DNA of 64,000 nt from Ceriagrion tenellum (Eukaryota > Arthropoda > Insecta > Odonata > Coenagrionidae). This document shows positions 22,690 through 34,673 of the stretch, piece by piece. Location of the stretch: contig OY720636.1 in NCBI GenBank assembly GCA_963169105.1, forward strand, positions 145,723,941 through 145,787,940. The letters are read 5' to 3'. The notes beneath the pieces were generated by a model. That model searched no databases. It was not told the origin of the DNA and worked only from the letters and a program-made list of their open reading frames with translations. Position numbers and translations under genes: made by a program. Every line of letters begins with the position of its first letter. Positions within the stretch are counted from its first letter, which is position 1.

Positions 22690-23030
22690 TCTTGCATTCA
22701 AATTTCTGGCACATCGACTCGTTTTCCCTATTCTTGGTGCCTCGCCATTACCTCCCTCTTAAATTCCTCATGTCGTCTGTCCCTTGTTATTTCGTCCAGA
22801 TTTCCTATTCTCTTCCTTCCTCTACCATGCTTCCCCAGTGTTCTCCCCTTTATTACCCTCTTCAACATTCCCTCTCTTTTCAATGCATCCTCCATCCGTC
22901 TCTTCTGCTTCCTTCGAACTTCCGTCACCAATTTCCTCTCCACTCCAGCCATGTCCAACACCTCCTCGTTCGTCCCTGTCGCCACCCACCTCAACCTCTC
23001 TAACCACCTCCAAACCCACATCTAAAACAC
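22690..23030 (-). mobile_element. LINE fragment, reverse transcriptase C-terminal tail
   Basis: The minus-strand frame reads MWVWRWLERLRWVATGTNEE, VLDMAGVERKLVTEV, then GMLKRVIKGRTLGKHGRGRK and RIGNLDEI. This is the standard tail of RTE/CFDP2-like LINE proteins (AFEMWVWRRMEKV-WT---TNEEVL--V-EER-L, then GRV-GKR-RGRPR--MLDEL). The frame is open for about 97 codons, longer than in the other copies here. It overlaps in protein position with the end of the copy at 23.97 kb, so it is a separate insertion. Confidence 0.8.
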
Positions 23031-23439
23031 CTCAAGTCTACGTAAGTACAATCTCCCATCGCAATGACCAAGTTTCCGAACGATACTGCGCAACGCTTCA
23101 TAATAGAGGTTTCATCAATGTAACAGGAACATGGACTTTGATTATTATGGATGGCAATGTTGAGGGAATGAAAACAGATAAAGGAGGTAAATCGTGGGGA
23201 CAGCAGAGAGAATCAATGAGTAACGCCTGTGAAATTGCGGAACGGATAATTTGAAATGTCATTTTTCCCTCGCTTTGTACTTGTTTTTAATAACATACCA
23301 TCACTATTAATTACTCACCCCGCTTGAAATGCCCGGCATGATTATATTTTCTGCATGATTTAGTATCATCTGGTATCTATACATTGGTAGTGTTAATAAT
23401 ACTAACTAGTGGTAGTATCTTATCGAGCGAACTGAATGT

Positions 23440-23645
23440 TAGCATAGCCATCGCATAGCAACGCCATGCTGTACATGTTCGTCTATGTAGCACTATCCTA
23501 GTTTCTGCTCTGACCACGAATTGTTCTCTTGACTGCTTTTTTGTCCTGCGCTTAGCGACCGGGGAACTGGGACGATTGCTGTACGCCTGGTATGGAATCG
23601 CCCCGAGCCACACACCCTAGTGGTCGTTCGAACGGCAATTAGTAG
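23440..23645 (-). repeat. SINE-like interspersed repeat, copy 1 of 4
   Basis: Read on the minus strand it runs GGCGATTCCATACCAGGCGT, then GACAAAAAAGCAGTCAAGAG, then AGAAACTAGGA and AGACGAACATG. These phrases recur in the same order at 26640-26885, 47285-47480 and 53165-53440. It is a non-coding, roughly 230-bp family of unknown class. The 78-codon frame across it is not a gene. Confidence 0.65.
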
Positions 23646-23969
23646 ATAAAACAGTGGTAGAACACTTCGCACGCCCAGCATAGCAGAGCAGGAGAGAGAA
23701 ACATCTGCGGAGGCCATGTGACCACCAGAATAAAAAAGGCCCAAAAACAGAAAGAGAAATAAGGCACTGATACCGAACCGATGATTTAGAAAGGAAGAAG
23801 TGAATATTTTTATAAAATTATCATACCGGAGCAAGGTAGATGTTGTTGAAATTCAATGAACTCTTCCCAATTTTCTACATTTCAGGGTCGTATCTACATC
23901 TAATATTTCCTTTTTCGCTTCAACATACGATCAACCCTGGTTATCCCGGATTTCGTTCAGCAGCTTTAT

Positions 23970-26420
23970 TTTCTCGCCCGTCATACTTATCCTTTGTCTT
24001 CCCTACCGTCCAGCCCACCTTTTCCATCCTTCTCCACACCTACATCTCGAATGCTTGCTGCCTATTCACGTCCTCCTTCCTAAGGGTTCACGTTTCTGCC
24101 CCATACAACGCCATGCTGTACATCAAGGTCATCACTACCCTCTTCTTCAATCCTTTCCCAAGGTCCCCGTCATCAGCTTCTTGCTATCACTAAACGTTTC
24201 CTAATGTAACACTATCTTTCTTCTTATGTCTTTGCTGCTCTGTCCATTTTCTTCTAACGTACTACCCGAGGAACTGAAATTCTATTCATGTTCCAGTTCG
24301 TGTCGTCCTACTTTTATGACCGGCCTCGCTTTCTTTGTCCTAGAGAATGCCGTTGAATTTATATCCTAATGGTTTATCTTTATTCCATAATTCCCGCTCT
24401 ACGATTCTAAAGCATCTATTTGAATTTTTAATACCTTTGAAAATCGACTAACCAACGCCTGATCGTCTGCAGTTATAACTGCAGTTATAACCGACTTAAT
24501 CAGCATCCCTCCTACACACTCTCACATCGAGTTCTTCCCATGTCTCTTACTATTTCTCCAGCATATGGGTTAAAAATCAAAGGCGACAAAGGGCACCCTT
24601 GCCTTACTCCGCGACCTACAGCTTCCCACTCTGATTCACCGACAGCCATCCTCACCTGTGCCCTTACGGCCATACACGAGTTTCGGTAATATAATCTCAT
24701 TTTCCTAAGTTTTGAAATAGTTTTTCTCTAATTTCTAAGTTTTGAAATAGATTTTCTCTATCAAATGCCATATCCAAATTTGCCAATCATACAAAATATC
24801 CTGATTATGCACTATTTTTCTTTCTGTAAGTGACCGCACCAGCGCCATCACCGCCATTGCATCCCGAGCTGACTTTTCCTTCCATAACCCTAACTGGCCA
24901 TCGCCTAAGTAGTAATTGGCCATACTCTCCAACCTTCTTTTGATTACTCTGAGTAAAACATTGGTGGCGTGTGATAGAAAACTAAATGCTCTGTATGCCT
25001 CGCATTTTGATGCCATCTATATCTTCGGGATAAGAATTAGGACTGTTTTCACGAAGTCTTCTGACCGTACTCCTTCCTCGTTGATTCTACGAATAACTTA
25101 GAAAAGAAGATGCCTACCTTCATTGCCTAAATCCTGCAGTAACTCCGGAGGTACGTTATCTGCTCTTGCCATCATCTTTCTGGATGCCTTGTCTATTTCA
25201 CTGCGGAGTATCGTTGCCCCGAGGTTATCCTTATTTAGTGTTTCCTCATCATCTATATCTTTGCTAATTACTCTGTTTTTGCTGTCATATAGCTCCGCCA
25301 CGAAATATCTCCATCTATCTTGAATATTTTCTAGCTCGATTAATATCCTAGCTGTTCTGTCCCTAATCCTTGGTACCGTTTGCTCTCTCTTACCGCCCGA
25401 TAGCAATTTATTTTAGTTTATAACGCACCCACTTCCCCTTTTTTCTGCAGCTTTTCCATTTTCCCGAATGGCCTTATTCACCAGTTTTCCTTCGCCCGAT
25501 TGATTACCCGCCGGAGTTGATTATTTAGCGCCTTGTGCTTCCTCTAACGTGGAATTGACTTTTTTCCACCCTCCTCTTTCCTTCATTCTCCCAACCAGTT
25601 CTTCCATTACCCATTGCCTCATAACCCCCTACAATTCCACTGATCCTATTTCGTTCCCCGGCGCTCTTAGTATAACCGTTTTTATAATCTTCCATTTTTT
25701 CCTCAATTGTTCCTATTTCTTTTGCTTCATCTTTGTTCCTCTCAACCCGCCCTTGATATTCCCTTCTTTTTTCCAATTTCAAATCTTTCAAGTTCCATCC
25801 CTTTATCCTCCTACTTTTATTAAGCCTTTTCAATCTAACATCACATTTCATCGTGACTAAGTTATAATGAGTCCGCATATACCCTCGAAGTGCTCCTCGA
25901 GTTCTTGACTCAGTAACTTGTTCTTTGCCGAACCATGATATTATCAGTTTTAAGGCTCCCTATGCCTCCTGGCATTTTCCCCGAGCTCCTTTACATTAGA
26001 TTATGTTTCCATTAACTTTTTGTTGCAATTAATTTGCTTCTACAGTGTTCGACTTCCTTCTCACTGCGATATTTTCTCGATCCTAATCTAAACCCTCCCA
26101 TTTCATATCAATCTCTCCATTCCTCTACTACTGCATTCCAGTCACATATTGCTATCAGGTTTTTCTAACCTTGGATTTTTAGGGGATAGAAATCCCCGTT
26201 TTCTCTCCATGTCACCTCACACAACCCCAAGGTGTTTATATTCCCTTTCTCCGTTTCCTTTTTCATATTTTATGGCTTCCCACCCCTCATCATTGTCCTA
26301 ACGTTATCAGTCTCTATTTTTATAGGCATCTTCCTCCTGTTCTTCTTTTTCGTATATCTCGAGGTCCTCATATCCTGTGATGGCTTTGTTTTGCAAGTAT
26401 TTCATGTGATGAAGTGAACA
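23970..26420 (-). mobile_element. CFDP2/RTE-like LINE, long decayed copy with endonuclease and reverse transcriptase
   Basis: From 26420 leftward the frames give NTLGLCEVTWRENGDFYPLK (endonuclease) and LIAICDWNAVVEEWRD (the GDWNA box). They continue with NIMVRQRTSY, NLVTMKCDVRLKRLNKSRRI, a linker, and SRKMMARADNVPPELLQDLG. The reverse transcriptase follows: YLGDGQLGLWKEKSARDAM, VGRGVRQGCPLSPLIFNPYA and ITADDQALVSRFSK (catalytic ADD kept). The C-terminal LYGAETWTLRKEDVN ends near 23990. The endonuclease has lost an internal part, and stops and frameshifts are common. The missing 3' end suggests truncation on that side. It matches the plus-strand copy at 11.2-13.0 kb. Confidence 0.9.
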
Positions 26421-26639
26421 TTGGTTCGCACAAGAGACTCAACAGGTGTCCTAAAAGTCTTTTTTACGCAGCATCGAGAAAGAGAAAATGATTTGGAAAC
26501 TAGGAATGGGAGCTTAGAATTTTAACTCTAATATCATCTACTCATCTTTCATTTTCATAAAAATCCACGCATGAGGGATTAAAAAGAGGGACATTGTTCT
26601 GTGTGTAGGAATAATTTCGTTATTTTATTTTTATTTGAG

Positions 26640-26885
26640 TGAGTAAACAACAATTCAATGTCTATGAATTACCGTGCAAGCCTCCACTAGAGTGCATGGC
26701 GAGAGGTGATTCCAAACCAGGCATTCAGGACTCGTCTCAATTCAAATCAGGACCTCGCACGTTCCCAGCCGCTCGGCTAAGACCAAAAAGCAGTCAGAAG
26801 AACGGTGTGCAGTGAAGCCAGAGACTAGGAGAATGCTACGCGGACGAACATACTAACATACAATACAATCATGCCAGCCATTTTT
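26640..26885 (+). repeat. SINE-like interspersed repeat, copy 2 of 4
   Basis: It contains TACCGTGCAAGCCTCCACTA, GTGATTCCAAACCAGGCATT, AAATCAGGACCTCGCACGTT, GACCAAAAAGCAGTCAGAAG and GACTAGGAGAATGCTACGCG. The same order occurs in the copies at 23.4, 47.3 and 53.2 kb. On the minus strand TTAGCCGAGCGG resembles a polymerase III A box, but the other copies do not keep it, so tRNA origin is unproven. Confidence 0.65.
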
Positions 26886-26889
26886 TTAG

Positions 26890-27790
26890 ATTATTGAGTC
26901 TGCAGGTTGAGCAAGGATTGAATATATTTCGGAGAGGGTGTGCTCTTCCTCGAAGACCTATCATTAATCAGGCCAGACTCTCTTCGATAAGTGGTATTCA
27001 ACATATTTACATACCCAATATTTGTTCGTCATAAATTCTTTCCATTAAATACATGATTATTTTTAAGGTTCTGAAATTATTTTATTTGAATTGTGGCAAT
27101 TTGCCCACGGTTTCTGAAAGCAACCATACGTTTAATTTAAGAAGGAAGCTAAACGGGCTACGTGGCTTCCAAAACCAAATCTCGCGTTGTTTCAGAGATC
27201 CTTTGCATAATTGGGCCCTCAAGTTATTTCCTAATATCATTTTCATTACTCCTAAAATCTTCCAACACTCTTTTGAAAGAATAATTAGAGGATATGCCGG
27301 CTAAATTCTTCAAACTAATATCGAGTGACACTTAAGATTTTAAAGGATGACGTGCTATGGGTCTCTTAAGCTGCGGTATCGAAGTTACTCAAGAGAAAAT
27401 GCAGAATGTCTTCCTTAAGCAGGTAAGCGGTCTAAATGGTTATGTAGGGAATGAATATTCACGCATTCATGATCAGTGGGGTTTCGGTTATTCTAAAAAT
27501 TAGCTGTAGATTTTTGTGGAAGTAATACCCGTTTTTCAAGTCATAGTTGTCCATAACAATTTGACAAAATCAGGAACATATGTTATAGTAAAAAATACAT
27601 CTTCTGCCAATAAAAATCATCGAAAACTCAAAACACGTTTCGCGTTGGAGAACTGGGCGTATTTACATTAAAGCGTTTTTAAAATTCAAACAAAGACAAT
27701 AATACAACTCAGTTATGGAAAATATTTCTGCCATCAACAGGAATCAGCTGGAAACTAAAACCTAAGCTTAAACACTTAAACCAACACTTT
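26890..27790. other. Unassigned sequence
   Basis: Nothing recognised. The 83-codon frame at 27053-27304 has no domain. Confidence 0.35.
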
Positions 27791-27792
27791 TC

Positions 27793-27870
27793 TCTGCATC
27801 TACGTAATATCATGCGAGCCACCTCAAGGGTGTGTGGCAGGGGTGAGTTATCACTAACTTGACATCACAG
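27793..27870 (-). mobile_element. Solo 3' tail of the CR1/jockey-like LINE
   Basis: CATCTACGTAATATCATGCGAGCCACCTCAAGGGTGTGTGGCAGGG is split here between CATCTACGTAATATCATGCG and AGCCACCTCAAGGGTGTGTG. It matches the minus-oriented tail seen at 39295, 43383 and 45978 and, in plus orientation, at 1300 and 48215. No reverse transcriptase remains beside it, as expected of a severe 5' truncation. Confidence 0.6.
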
Positions 27871-30800
27871 ATTATAATTCTCTAGTTAATGTAACTGAAA
27901 CTACTCATGCATCAGCGGAAACTTAATAAAATCCATCAGGAGGCCACATTTCTTAGGTACACCACACAGTAATGTAATGCTACGCACAGGCAAACAAGCA
28001 TTATCGTAAAGAACTGGGTTTGAAACACTCATAAAAAAGCACATTGGTCGATAGCTGTGAGGTTGGACTCTTTTATTATGGCTCCACACTTGAACCATCT
28101 CCAACAATACAATTAATCAACACAAAATACACTCAATATTATGCCGAAGGAAACGAAAAACAATTGAAAAACGAAAAGAAACTCTATGTATGTTGTGAAC
28201 GTTCCAAATAAAATAGCCATTTTTATATCTTCAACAAGCATTACACCACAAACATGTCCGGCCGGCTATGAGTTCTAGGTAACGGTTGTAGGTGGGAGTA
28301 CGTCACTTAACTAGTTACACATTGAAACGAAAAATCTAGTTGAAAGTTTAATCGGCATTTCGTACTGGCTCTTATCGGTCCCGGGAAAAATGACACTTTA
28401 AACCTGTCCGTTTTGCAGTATATTCCCTTAATTAAATTTTAATTTTAGTCACCTGTTTGGTAATACATTTTAGTAGACATAGGCTTTGTCAGAAGGAACT
28501 TAATCCAGTTCATTTTAACGAGTTTAAATTGAAAACTCAAAAATCTCATGATCATATCTACCGTAGAATGTCGGAGTTCATAAGATGTGAAAACATTCAG
28601 GAATAATATTGGTTTGGAATATACGTTTTAGATTATGCATCAATTTTAATCAATAGTTTGAAAGCAATTCCAATCCCATGTGTTGCAAAAGGTCAGTCAC
28701 GCTAACGAGACTATCGCAACTGCCTCTTAGGTACCTTGCTCATCTTCCCTGCTTGCGTTCTAACTCCGTTTTTAAGTCTACCTCATGAAGATCCCAAATA
28801 CCTAATGGCAGCGTATCCCAAGTGGGGTCTTTAAAGGGATGTTTAGCAGATTTCTATGAATTTAGCTTTGCGCTTGTCAAGTATTCTTTTAACGAACCTC
28901 TTTACGGAAAAATGCCAAAAATAAATGAGCAACGTCCATTTGGCGAAGCTTTGGCGATGGCCACGATGAAAAATAAAATTCGCAATTCGCAGCCTCTCAA
29001 TTTGATGATGGTTCTGGGAAATGTCACTCATGGATAAATCCCACGGAGAAATCGCATGAATTTTCGTGTGTAATGTAATATCGCCACGATCCACCGAAAT
29101 GAAATCCGTGGCGAATGGTTTTGGTCGGTCACCAGGTGGGGTCCAGGGAATACACGTCCCATATTGTGCGGTGGGGACCATGCGGGGATGTCTCGAAGGA
29201 ATTCCCCTCGGGGAGGTCGGCTCGGCGGGGAGCGAGGCTCGGCGTCGCTTCGCTTGCGGGAGTGAGGCGCCGCTAAGGGAGCGAGCCTCATTACCACCCC
29301 GCCATACTCCACGCCTCCGCAGGTGATGCACTGTTGAGGTTGACAAAGATACTCAGGCGAGAGATTCGATTTCAACTAATCAACAGATACTAGAGAAATC
29401 ACCGTACTCCGCACCCGGCTTAAAACGGCAAACCAAATAACTAGGTTACTTACGATGAAATAAACAAATTTGAACAGCACAATTTATTCTATCCAAATCC
29501 TTAAAGCTACAAAATTTAAACAAAATGCTAAAGTAAATTTTATTTGAGTAAACTTTAATGTAATAGCCGGCATGCTCGTAATTATGTTCAAGGGTTACAC
29601 CGCAACAAGTAATTTATAATAATTCAGAGTAAAAAGAATGAAAAGTGTAAGTTGAGCTATCATTTTTCTAAATCATCCTCTGACCATTTCCTTGAATGTG
29701 TATGCGTATGGAAGGCTGTGATGGTTTCACTGGTCCACATTAAGAAGGCTTAATTTTAGCTCACCGATAGTTAAAATTGGTAGGATGGGAAATATGGGAT
29801 ACTATCGGGTATTAATCATAGTCCTGCTTTATTTTAACGAGCTTTCGTATCCAGGATTTTTCGCCTGTATTACTGGGACATGAATGGCGTTGGAATGCAA
29901 AGTGAGCCTTGAATGGCGAGCTATGAAATATTTGTGCGTTAAATGGAGTTTTAAGAGGCAACCAAACATAAATCTAGCCTAAATATACCTGATAGTTCTT
30001 AATGCCACCCTTTGATAGTTAGTTTGATAAATATATTATTTTTATCAAAGTAAAATGCATAAATATCCTGGACGAATATTTTCATACGGCTGCATCATGA
30101 CATGACGCACAACATGTCATTAAAGTCATATTTCTCGAAGGAAAATGTTTTCTTTATTTGGAGCGAACAACAAAATCATACTTACCAAATTGTAAACCAA
30201 AAAGAACCAAAAGATTGGCCCTTTAATCCCTATGTTATCCTGCCATGCCATAGTACTCAATTGTGCGAAGTTAATATCGAGCAATTTGATTGAATCAACA
30301 TTACGTGTTGGTCGGAAAATGACAAAGAAAAGGCGAAGCACGGCGGTGATGGCGCTTACAACAACACATATTCGTCATCAAAGACCTTGTTTTCCATCCA
30401 TCCCTAATTACAACTCCCTTGGCATTAATAAATATGGATTGGATATAGGACGCCATTCAAATCCCTTCATAATCCGCTTAAAGGATTTTACTCTCCAACT
30501 CCTGCAGTTAAATGCGGCAGGTAAATGTATATGCCACTGATTACCGTAGAAGTGCAAAGGATATGCTGCCTAAGCGGACGATTTGTTGTGATGACGATCA
30601 GGATTTTACACATGGGTGGAAATTATCGCTGATCAATGACGAATATGTGCCCAATTAGCGTCATAAATTCAACGGATTGAAACTCAGCATCGGACCAACG
30701 GCCCAAAAATGGAAGAAAAAAGAAGTAAGGAGTTCTGTTGCGGTTCAACAAATTAGGCAAGACAGTAAGCAATGAGAGCCACGGGAGGTTGTGTTGCGCT

Positions 30801-31230
30801 GTCGACATTCAAAACTAACCCCTAGCATTGAAGTCCTAGTCTAGTTTAAACTGCAGGGCAATTTATATCGCTTAATTATATACAGTAATTTGCTAAAAGC
30901 CATTGGAAATCTCAATGATTGAAATCTGGCGTCGAAAGGATAATGATTTCTTTCGCGTGGAATGGGATGGAACGCATATCGGACGAATGCGTCATAGAAT
31001 AGAAACTCGGGTTGGCTCGAATGAAAGTGACATCGAATTCTGATTCATAAGTGGTTGGTGCGCCATTTGAACATCACATTCCATAGTTGCGCAAAGAGGA
31101 ATTTTTTCTCAATGAGTTTTCGCCATTCTCAATGAGTTTATTTCTAAGTAGATCCAATCTCCAAAAAGTATTTTCCTTCTAATTTATACACTCAGATTGT
31201 GGGTAAATGAATAACCATGTATACGGCTTG
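27871..31230. other. Long stretch with no recognised gene
   Basis: One GC-rich block lies at about 29100-29340 (CGAGGCTCGGCGTCGC), open on both strands and without a recognised domain. The rest is AT-rich with short chance frames. No RNA gene or repeat found. Confidence 0.35.
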
Positions 31231-31640
31231 ATTGACTGACAATCATGACCAACGTTTCTCCTCTTTTCTGCCGCCCCTTATACTCCCTACTTCTACTCCA
31301 TACTACTCCCGTTCCGGCCCTGTCCCTTTTGGCGCGCAGGTGTGTTCGCGACATACCCCCGGATCCTTATCCTCTTACTCCCCCGAGGGTCTTCCCCATC
31401 GTAGCACCCCGTTCTCCCGTCATCCCTCAGGGCATCATCAAATTGCCGCGCGTGTTCCTCGAGGCCGGAACTCTCCCAGGTTACAGGTTTTTGTGCTCCT
31501 CCCAAACGAAGTTCCCTCCGTCAGAAATAAAACCTTCGTCGGTCCACAGTGCCCTCTGTGGGGATGGAGAGGGATGGGAGGCGTATGCTCATCAGACAGG
31601 TGGCGGACAATGGCCGCCACTTTAAAAGGTTTAATGAAAT
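31231..31640. other. GC-rich block open on both strands
   Basis: Two overlapping plus frames (31232-31642, 31245-31625) and minus frames share this block. The products are proline- and serine-rich without domains. Non-coding GC-rich DNA is the simplest reading. Confidence 0.25.
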
Positions 31641-31768
31641 GATTTTGTTTCTCAAAATATCGTGTGAACCAATCAAGTTCTATACTACGTGGTTTCAGGC
31701 TTGATGGAATGGAGTTGGAACATAACTATGAAAAAATAGGCAACTTCCACTGTGATAAAATTTATTCC

Positions 31769-31798
31769 GACCGGTTTCGCTTTATACCGCATCTTCAG
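31769..31798 (-). ncRNA. Hammerhead-ribozyme-like core, left arm of palindrome
   Basis: On the minus strand it reads CTGAAGA, T, GC-loop-GC, GAAAC, CG, GTC. Helix III would be AC/GT with a 2-base loop and the cleavage triplet GTC. Flanks (TATTTCTTAC before, GGAATAAATT after) pair at about 8 of 11 positions as helix I. One extra base sits between CTGANGA and helix II, unlike the standard core. Confidence 0.4.
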
Positions 31799-31975
31799 GT
31801 AAGAAATATCAAGTGTGCATAAGTTAATATAGGCAGGTGGGTGGCGGGAAGGAGAGGGTGGTAAGATGGAATTCTAAGACGGAAGGGGGTGCCCCTTCCC
31901 CTCCGTCCGTCACACCGTCTTACCACCCCCTCCTTATTAACCTATATTAACTTATGCACACTTGATATTTCTTAC

Positions 31976-32007
31976 CTGAAGATGCGGTAAAAAGCGAAAC
32001 CTGGTTG
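31976..32007 (+). ncRNA. Hammerhead-ribozyme-like core, right arm of palindrome
   Basis: CTGAAGA, T, GC-loop-GC, GAAAC, CTG, GTT. It mirrors the copy in the left arm but the triplet GTC is changed to GTT. Confidence 0.35.
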
Positions 32008-32539
32008 GAATAAATTTTATCACAGCGGAAGTTGCCTATTTTTTCATACTTAGTAATCAAGTTCTGTGAAAAGTATGTTGATAGAAATTTAGGTCCTTAT
32101 GATTTTATTCCGTCCTCTCTGGCAGGTAAAGATCGACTTTTTCAGTAACATACATGTACAGGTACATGCTTGGTTTTCAATTCCGTTTGAAGGCAAGAAA
32201 ACTAAATGGAAGACGTAATAAATATTTATTACATAGTCTGTCTCTGTGCGCTGTCTCATTCACATCGCCGATTGAAAAGCTCATTCATATCTCGAAATCC
32301 TCCACTGCTCTTATTATCAAATTGGAAATGCACCCTGAAGGATCATTCTTTTGTTGTTTTAAAACGGGATGCCTAATATTTACTGCATGTATTTGAAGAC
32401 AAAATCCACATTTCACGTATGTACTTTTAAAAATAATTTTAAAACTTCGATCAGAATGCCCTAATTGCATCGCAGCTTTCTTTATAGGCAACTCTCATCA
32501 CGTTGTTTCGACGACTTCGGCGGTTTTCTTGTTTCTCGA

Positions 32540-32731
32540 TATTTTTCGGGTTCTCCCCGCATTGCACCATATTTGTGGACGACTATTTTGCCGGCATTCC
32601 AGTCGGTTTCATCTGGTTCCAGTTGTGTGCATGTCTAACTGGTATTCTTAGGACCTTATGAAGCCGACTGGAATGCCGGCAAAACAGTCGTCTATAAAAA
32701 TGCTGCAGCTCGGGGAGGAGCCGAAAAATAA
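32540..32731. repeat. Inverted repeat, about 71-bp arms
   Basis: The left arm contains GACGACTATTTTGCCGGCAT and TCCAGTCGGTTTCAT. The right arm contains ATGAAGCCGACTGGA and ATGCCGGCAAAACAGTCGTC. Weaker pairing extends outward (TTTTTCGGGTTCTCCCCG against CGGGGAGGAGCCGAAAAA). The loop is about 45 bp. It has no coding capacity and may be a foldback or MITE-type element. No target duplication identified. Confidence 0.8.
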
Positions 32732-32734
32732 CAA

Positions 32735-34615
32735 TAAGCTCTCATATACTTTACCTATAAAATGATGAATTTAATATCCTGGATTATTCTCATTATTTAA
32801 TCCCTTCTTTTAGGCCTTCAGTTTTTACCAGAACAAATGTTTCAAACTTTCAACCATTGGGTCATTCTGGAATCTTAACTGTAGATATCAACTATCGTGC
32901 ATCATTATTAAAATTATTTGGGGCGTAAAAACTTTAACTTTGTCCGCTAATTTTTTCGGATAATTTTCAGGGTGGTAATGACCTCTAGAATACTTCAAAT
33001 TGTAAAGTTTCAATGAGTTTAAAGTTGAATCATGAAATTTATAGTGTAAATATTGATGATATCTCAGGAGTGTATGTAGTGTTTAGAAAATTGTATGGGC
33101 TCGAAATGATTTTTAAAAGTAACTTTTGGGCATTACTTTTGGCATTTCAGGATTAAAAGTCCTCATGTAAATATTTTTGAGGGGTTAGAATGGTTTTCCG
33201 CAGACGCTAGGCACTGTATGAAATAAGATACTTCCATTCTCAGTGCGCATCTCTCCCAAATATGTAGGTATATGTTTCCGAATATTTCACTCTGAATGTA
33301 GAATTGTGAATAATTCCGAAAATCACGAGAAGGGCGCATCCATAGATCCTTAAATTTTAAGAATGACTATGAAATTTCCAAGGGTGTCGAACAATTCACG
33401 AAGTAACGCTGTGAAGCGCTCATTAAAGCACTAAAAGGTCGGCCATTATTTATTATTTCATCGATGCGCATAAGAGCAGAGCATCCTTCTAAGTTGGATG
33501 ATGTACGGTTTTTTTCACGTCGCGATCATGCTCCACGTGCCCGCAACAAAAAATGAACCCCACTCCCATCCTTCGCAGAGATAGGATTTTCGAGTTGGTG
33601 TTTTCAGAATCCTTATTCATCCTCATCTAGATGCACAAAAAACACTTTAGGAAGTTTTGTAAAGCGCTCGAGGACAACGGAAAATAGATATCTGGCGCGA
33701 GTAAAAAAAAACTTGCCGCATTCATACACATAGGGGTAGAAAGTTGGAAGGAAGAGAGGATTAAGGTCTAGCGTGGAAAAAATGGTTGGACATAAGCGCC
33801 ATACTTCACGAAAACAAACTCTTTTCTACAAATTTATGCGAAGGAATAAACGGTAAAAAAACTTCAGCTCATCTATGACGAGAAACAATTGCATAAGAAC
33901 GCCGCATGGGCTCTGAAAGCATTTGTAACCTAATAAAGACAATCACTTGTTTAATGCACAAGCCATTTAAGGAATGCATTTTTATTAATACGTATGATAA
34001 AAGTAAAAACTTTCATTTCACAATCTCGTCGACAGTGAACTCTTTCTTCGTTTCGCTTCAAACTATTTTATTTGCTCTCGTCGTTATTCTTACAAACTCT
34101 GAGGTACTACGGTAGATTAGATCAAGAAAGAATTAGGGAAGTAGACTGCACTTCTTACTAGATATTTCGATAGGTATTGTAGGCAGATTCATTTCCATTC
34201 ATCAATGGGAGTATCTTCATCTGCTAACTAGTACTGACCGTAGGAATCATGTTGCAAGAAATTTGAATGCTATTGTAAATCCGCATTTTAATTTCATACA
34301 AATGGTGTGTGTAGTTCGTGTTAGCGTGCCGCTTGTGTATTGGGTGTACAGTGGTAGTTCTGGGATGTTTTCCCTTTTCTAAACCTTCAAGCCCTAAAAA
34401 AAGTTTCAAAATAAATGGAAATTTCGGGGGTAAAGATTGTTTAAAAGAAAATTAACTGACCAAAGATCTCGGTAATACATTACAAGAAATAATGTTTCCT
34501 GTGAATAAATGTATTCAGACTTAACATAATATCCCCACTGTTATCATCGGTTACCACAATAAATGCGTGCAGATAGCAGGGAACATTCACAAGTAATCAG
34601 ATGTCGTTGCAATAC

Positions 34616-34618
<3 letters not shown>
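32735..34618. other. Unassigned AT-rich sequence
   Basis: Nothing recognised on either strand. Confidence 0.35.

Positions 34619-34668
<50 letters not shown>
34619..34668. repeat. (CT)n microsatellite
   Basis: About 25 uninterrupted CT units, ending in CACTCACTGC. A 61-codon frame across it encodes Leu-Ser repeats and is an artefact of the microsatellite. Confidence 0.97.

Positions 34669-34669
<1 letters not shown>

Positions 34670-34673
<4 letters not shown>

Larger units (their letters stand above)
31727..32048. repeat. Large palindrome with hammerhead-like motifs in both arms
   Basis: Left arm 31727-31880 and right arm 31896-32048 are reverse complements with small differences: AAAATAGGCAACTTCCACTG against its complement at the right end, AAGTGTGCATAAGTTAATAT against ATATTAACTTATGCACACTT, and GGTGGTAAGA against TCTTACCACC. 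Each arm carries CTGAAGATGCGGTA, AGCGAAAC and GGTCGGAATAAA or GGTTGGAATAAA. The foldback shape with outward-pointing ribozyme-like ends resembles the inverted terminal arrangement known for Penelope-like elements. Confidence 0.8.

Noticed and set aside
31231..31640. Protein-coding gene in the GC-rich block
   Set aside because: Frames are open on both strands with no domain and no splice logic, as expected from composition.
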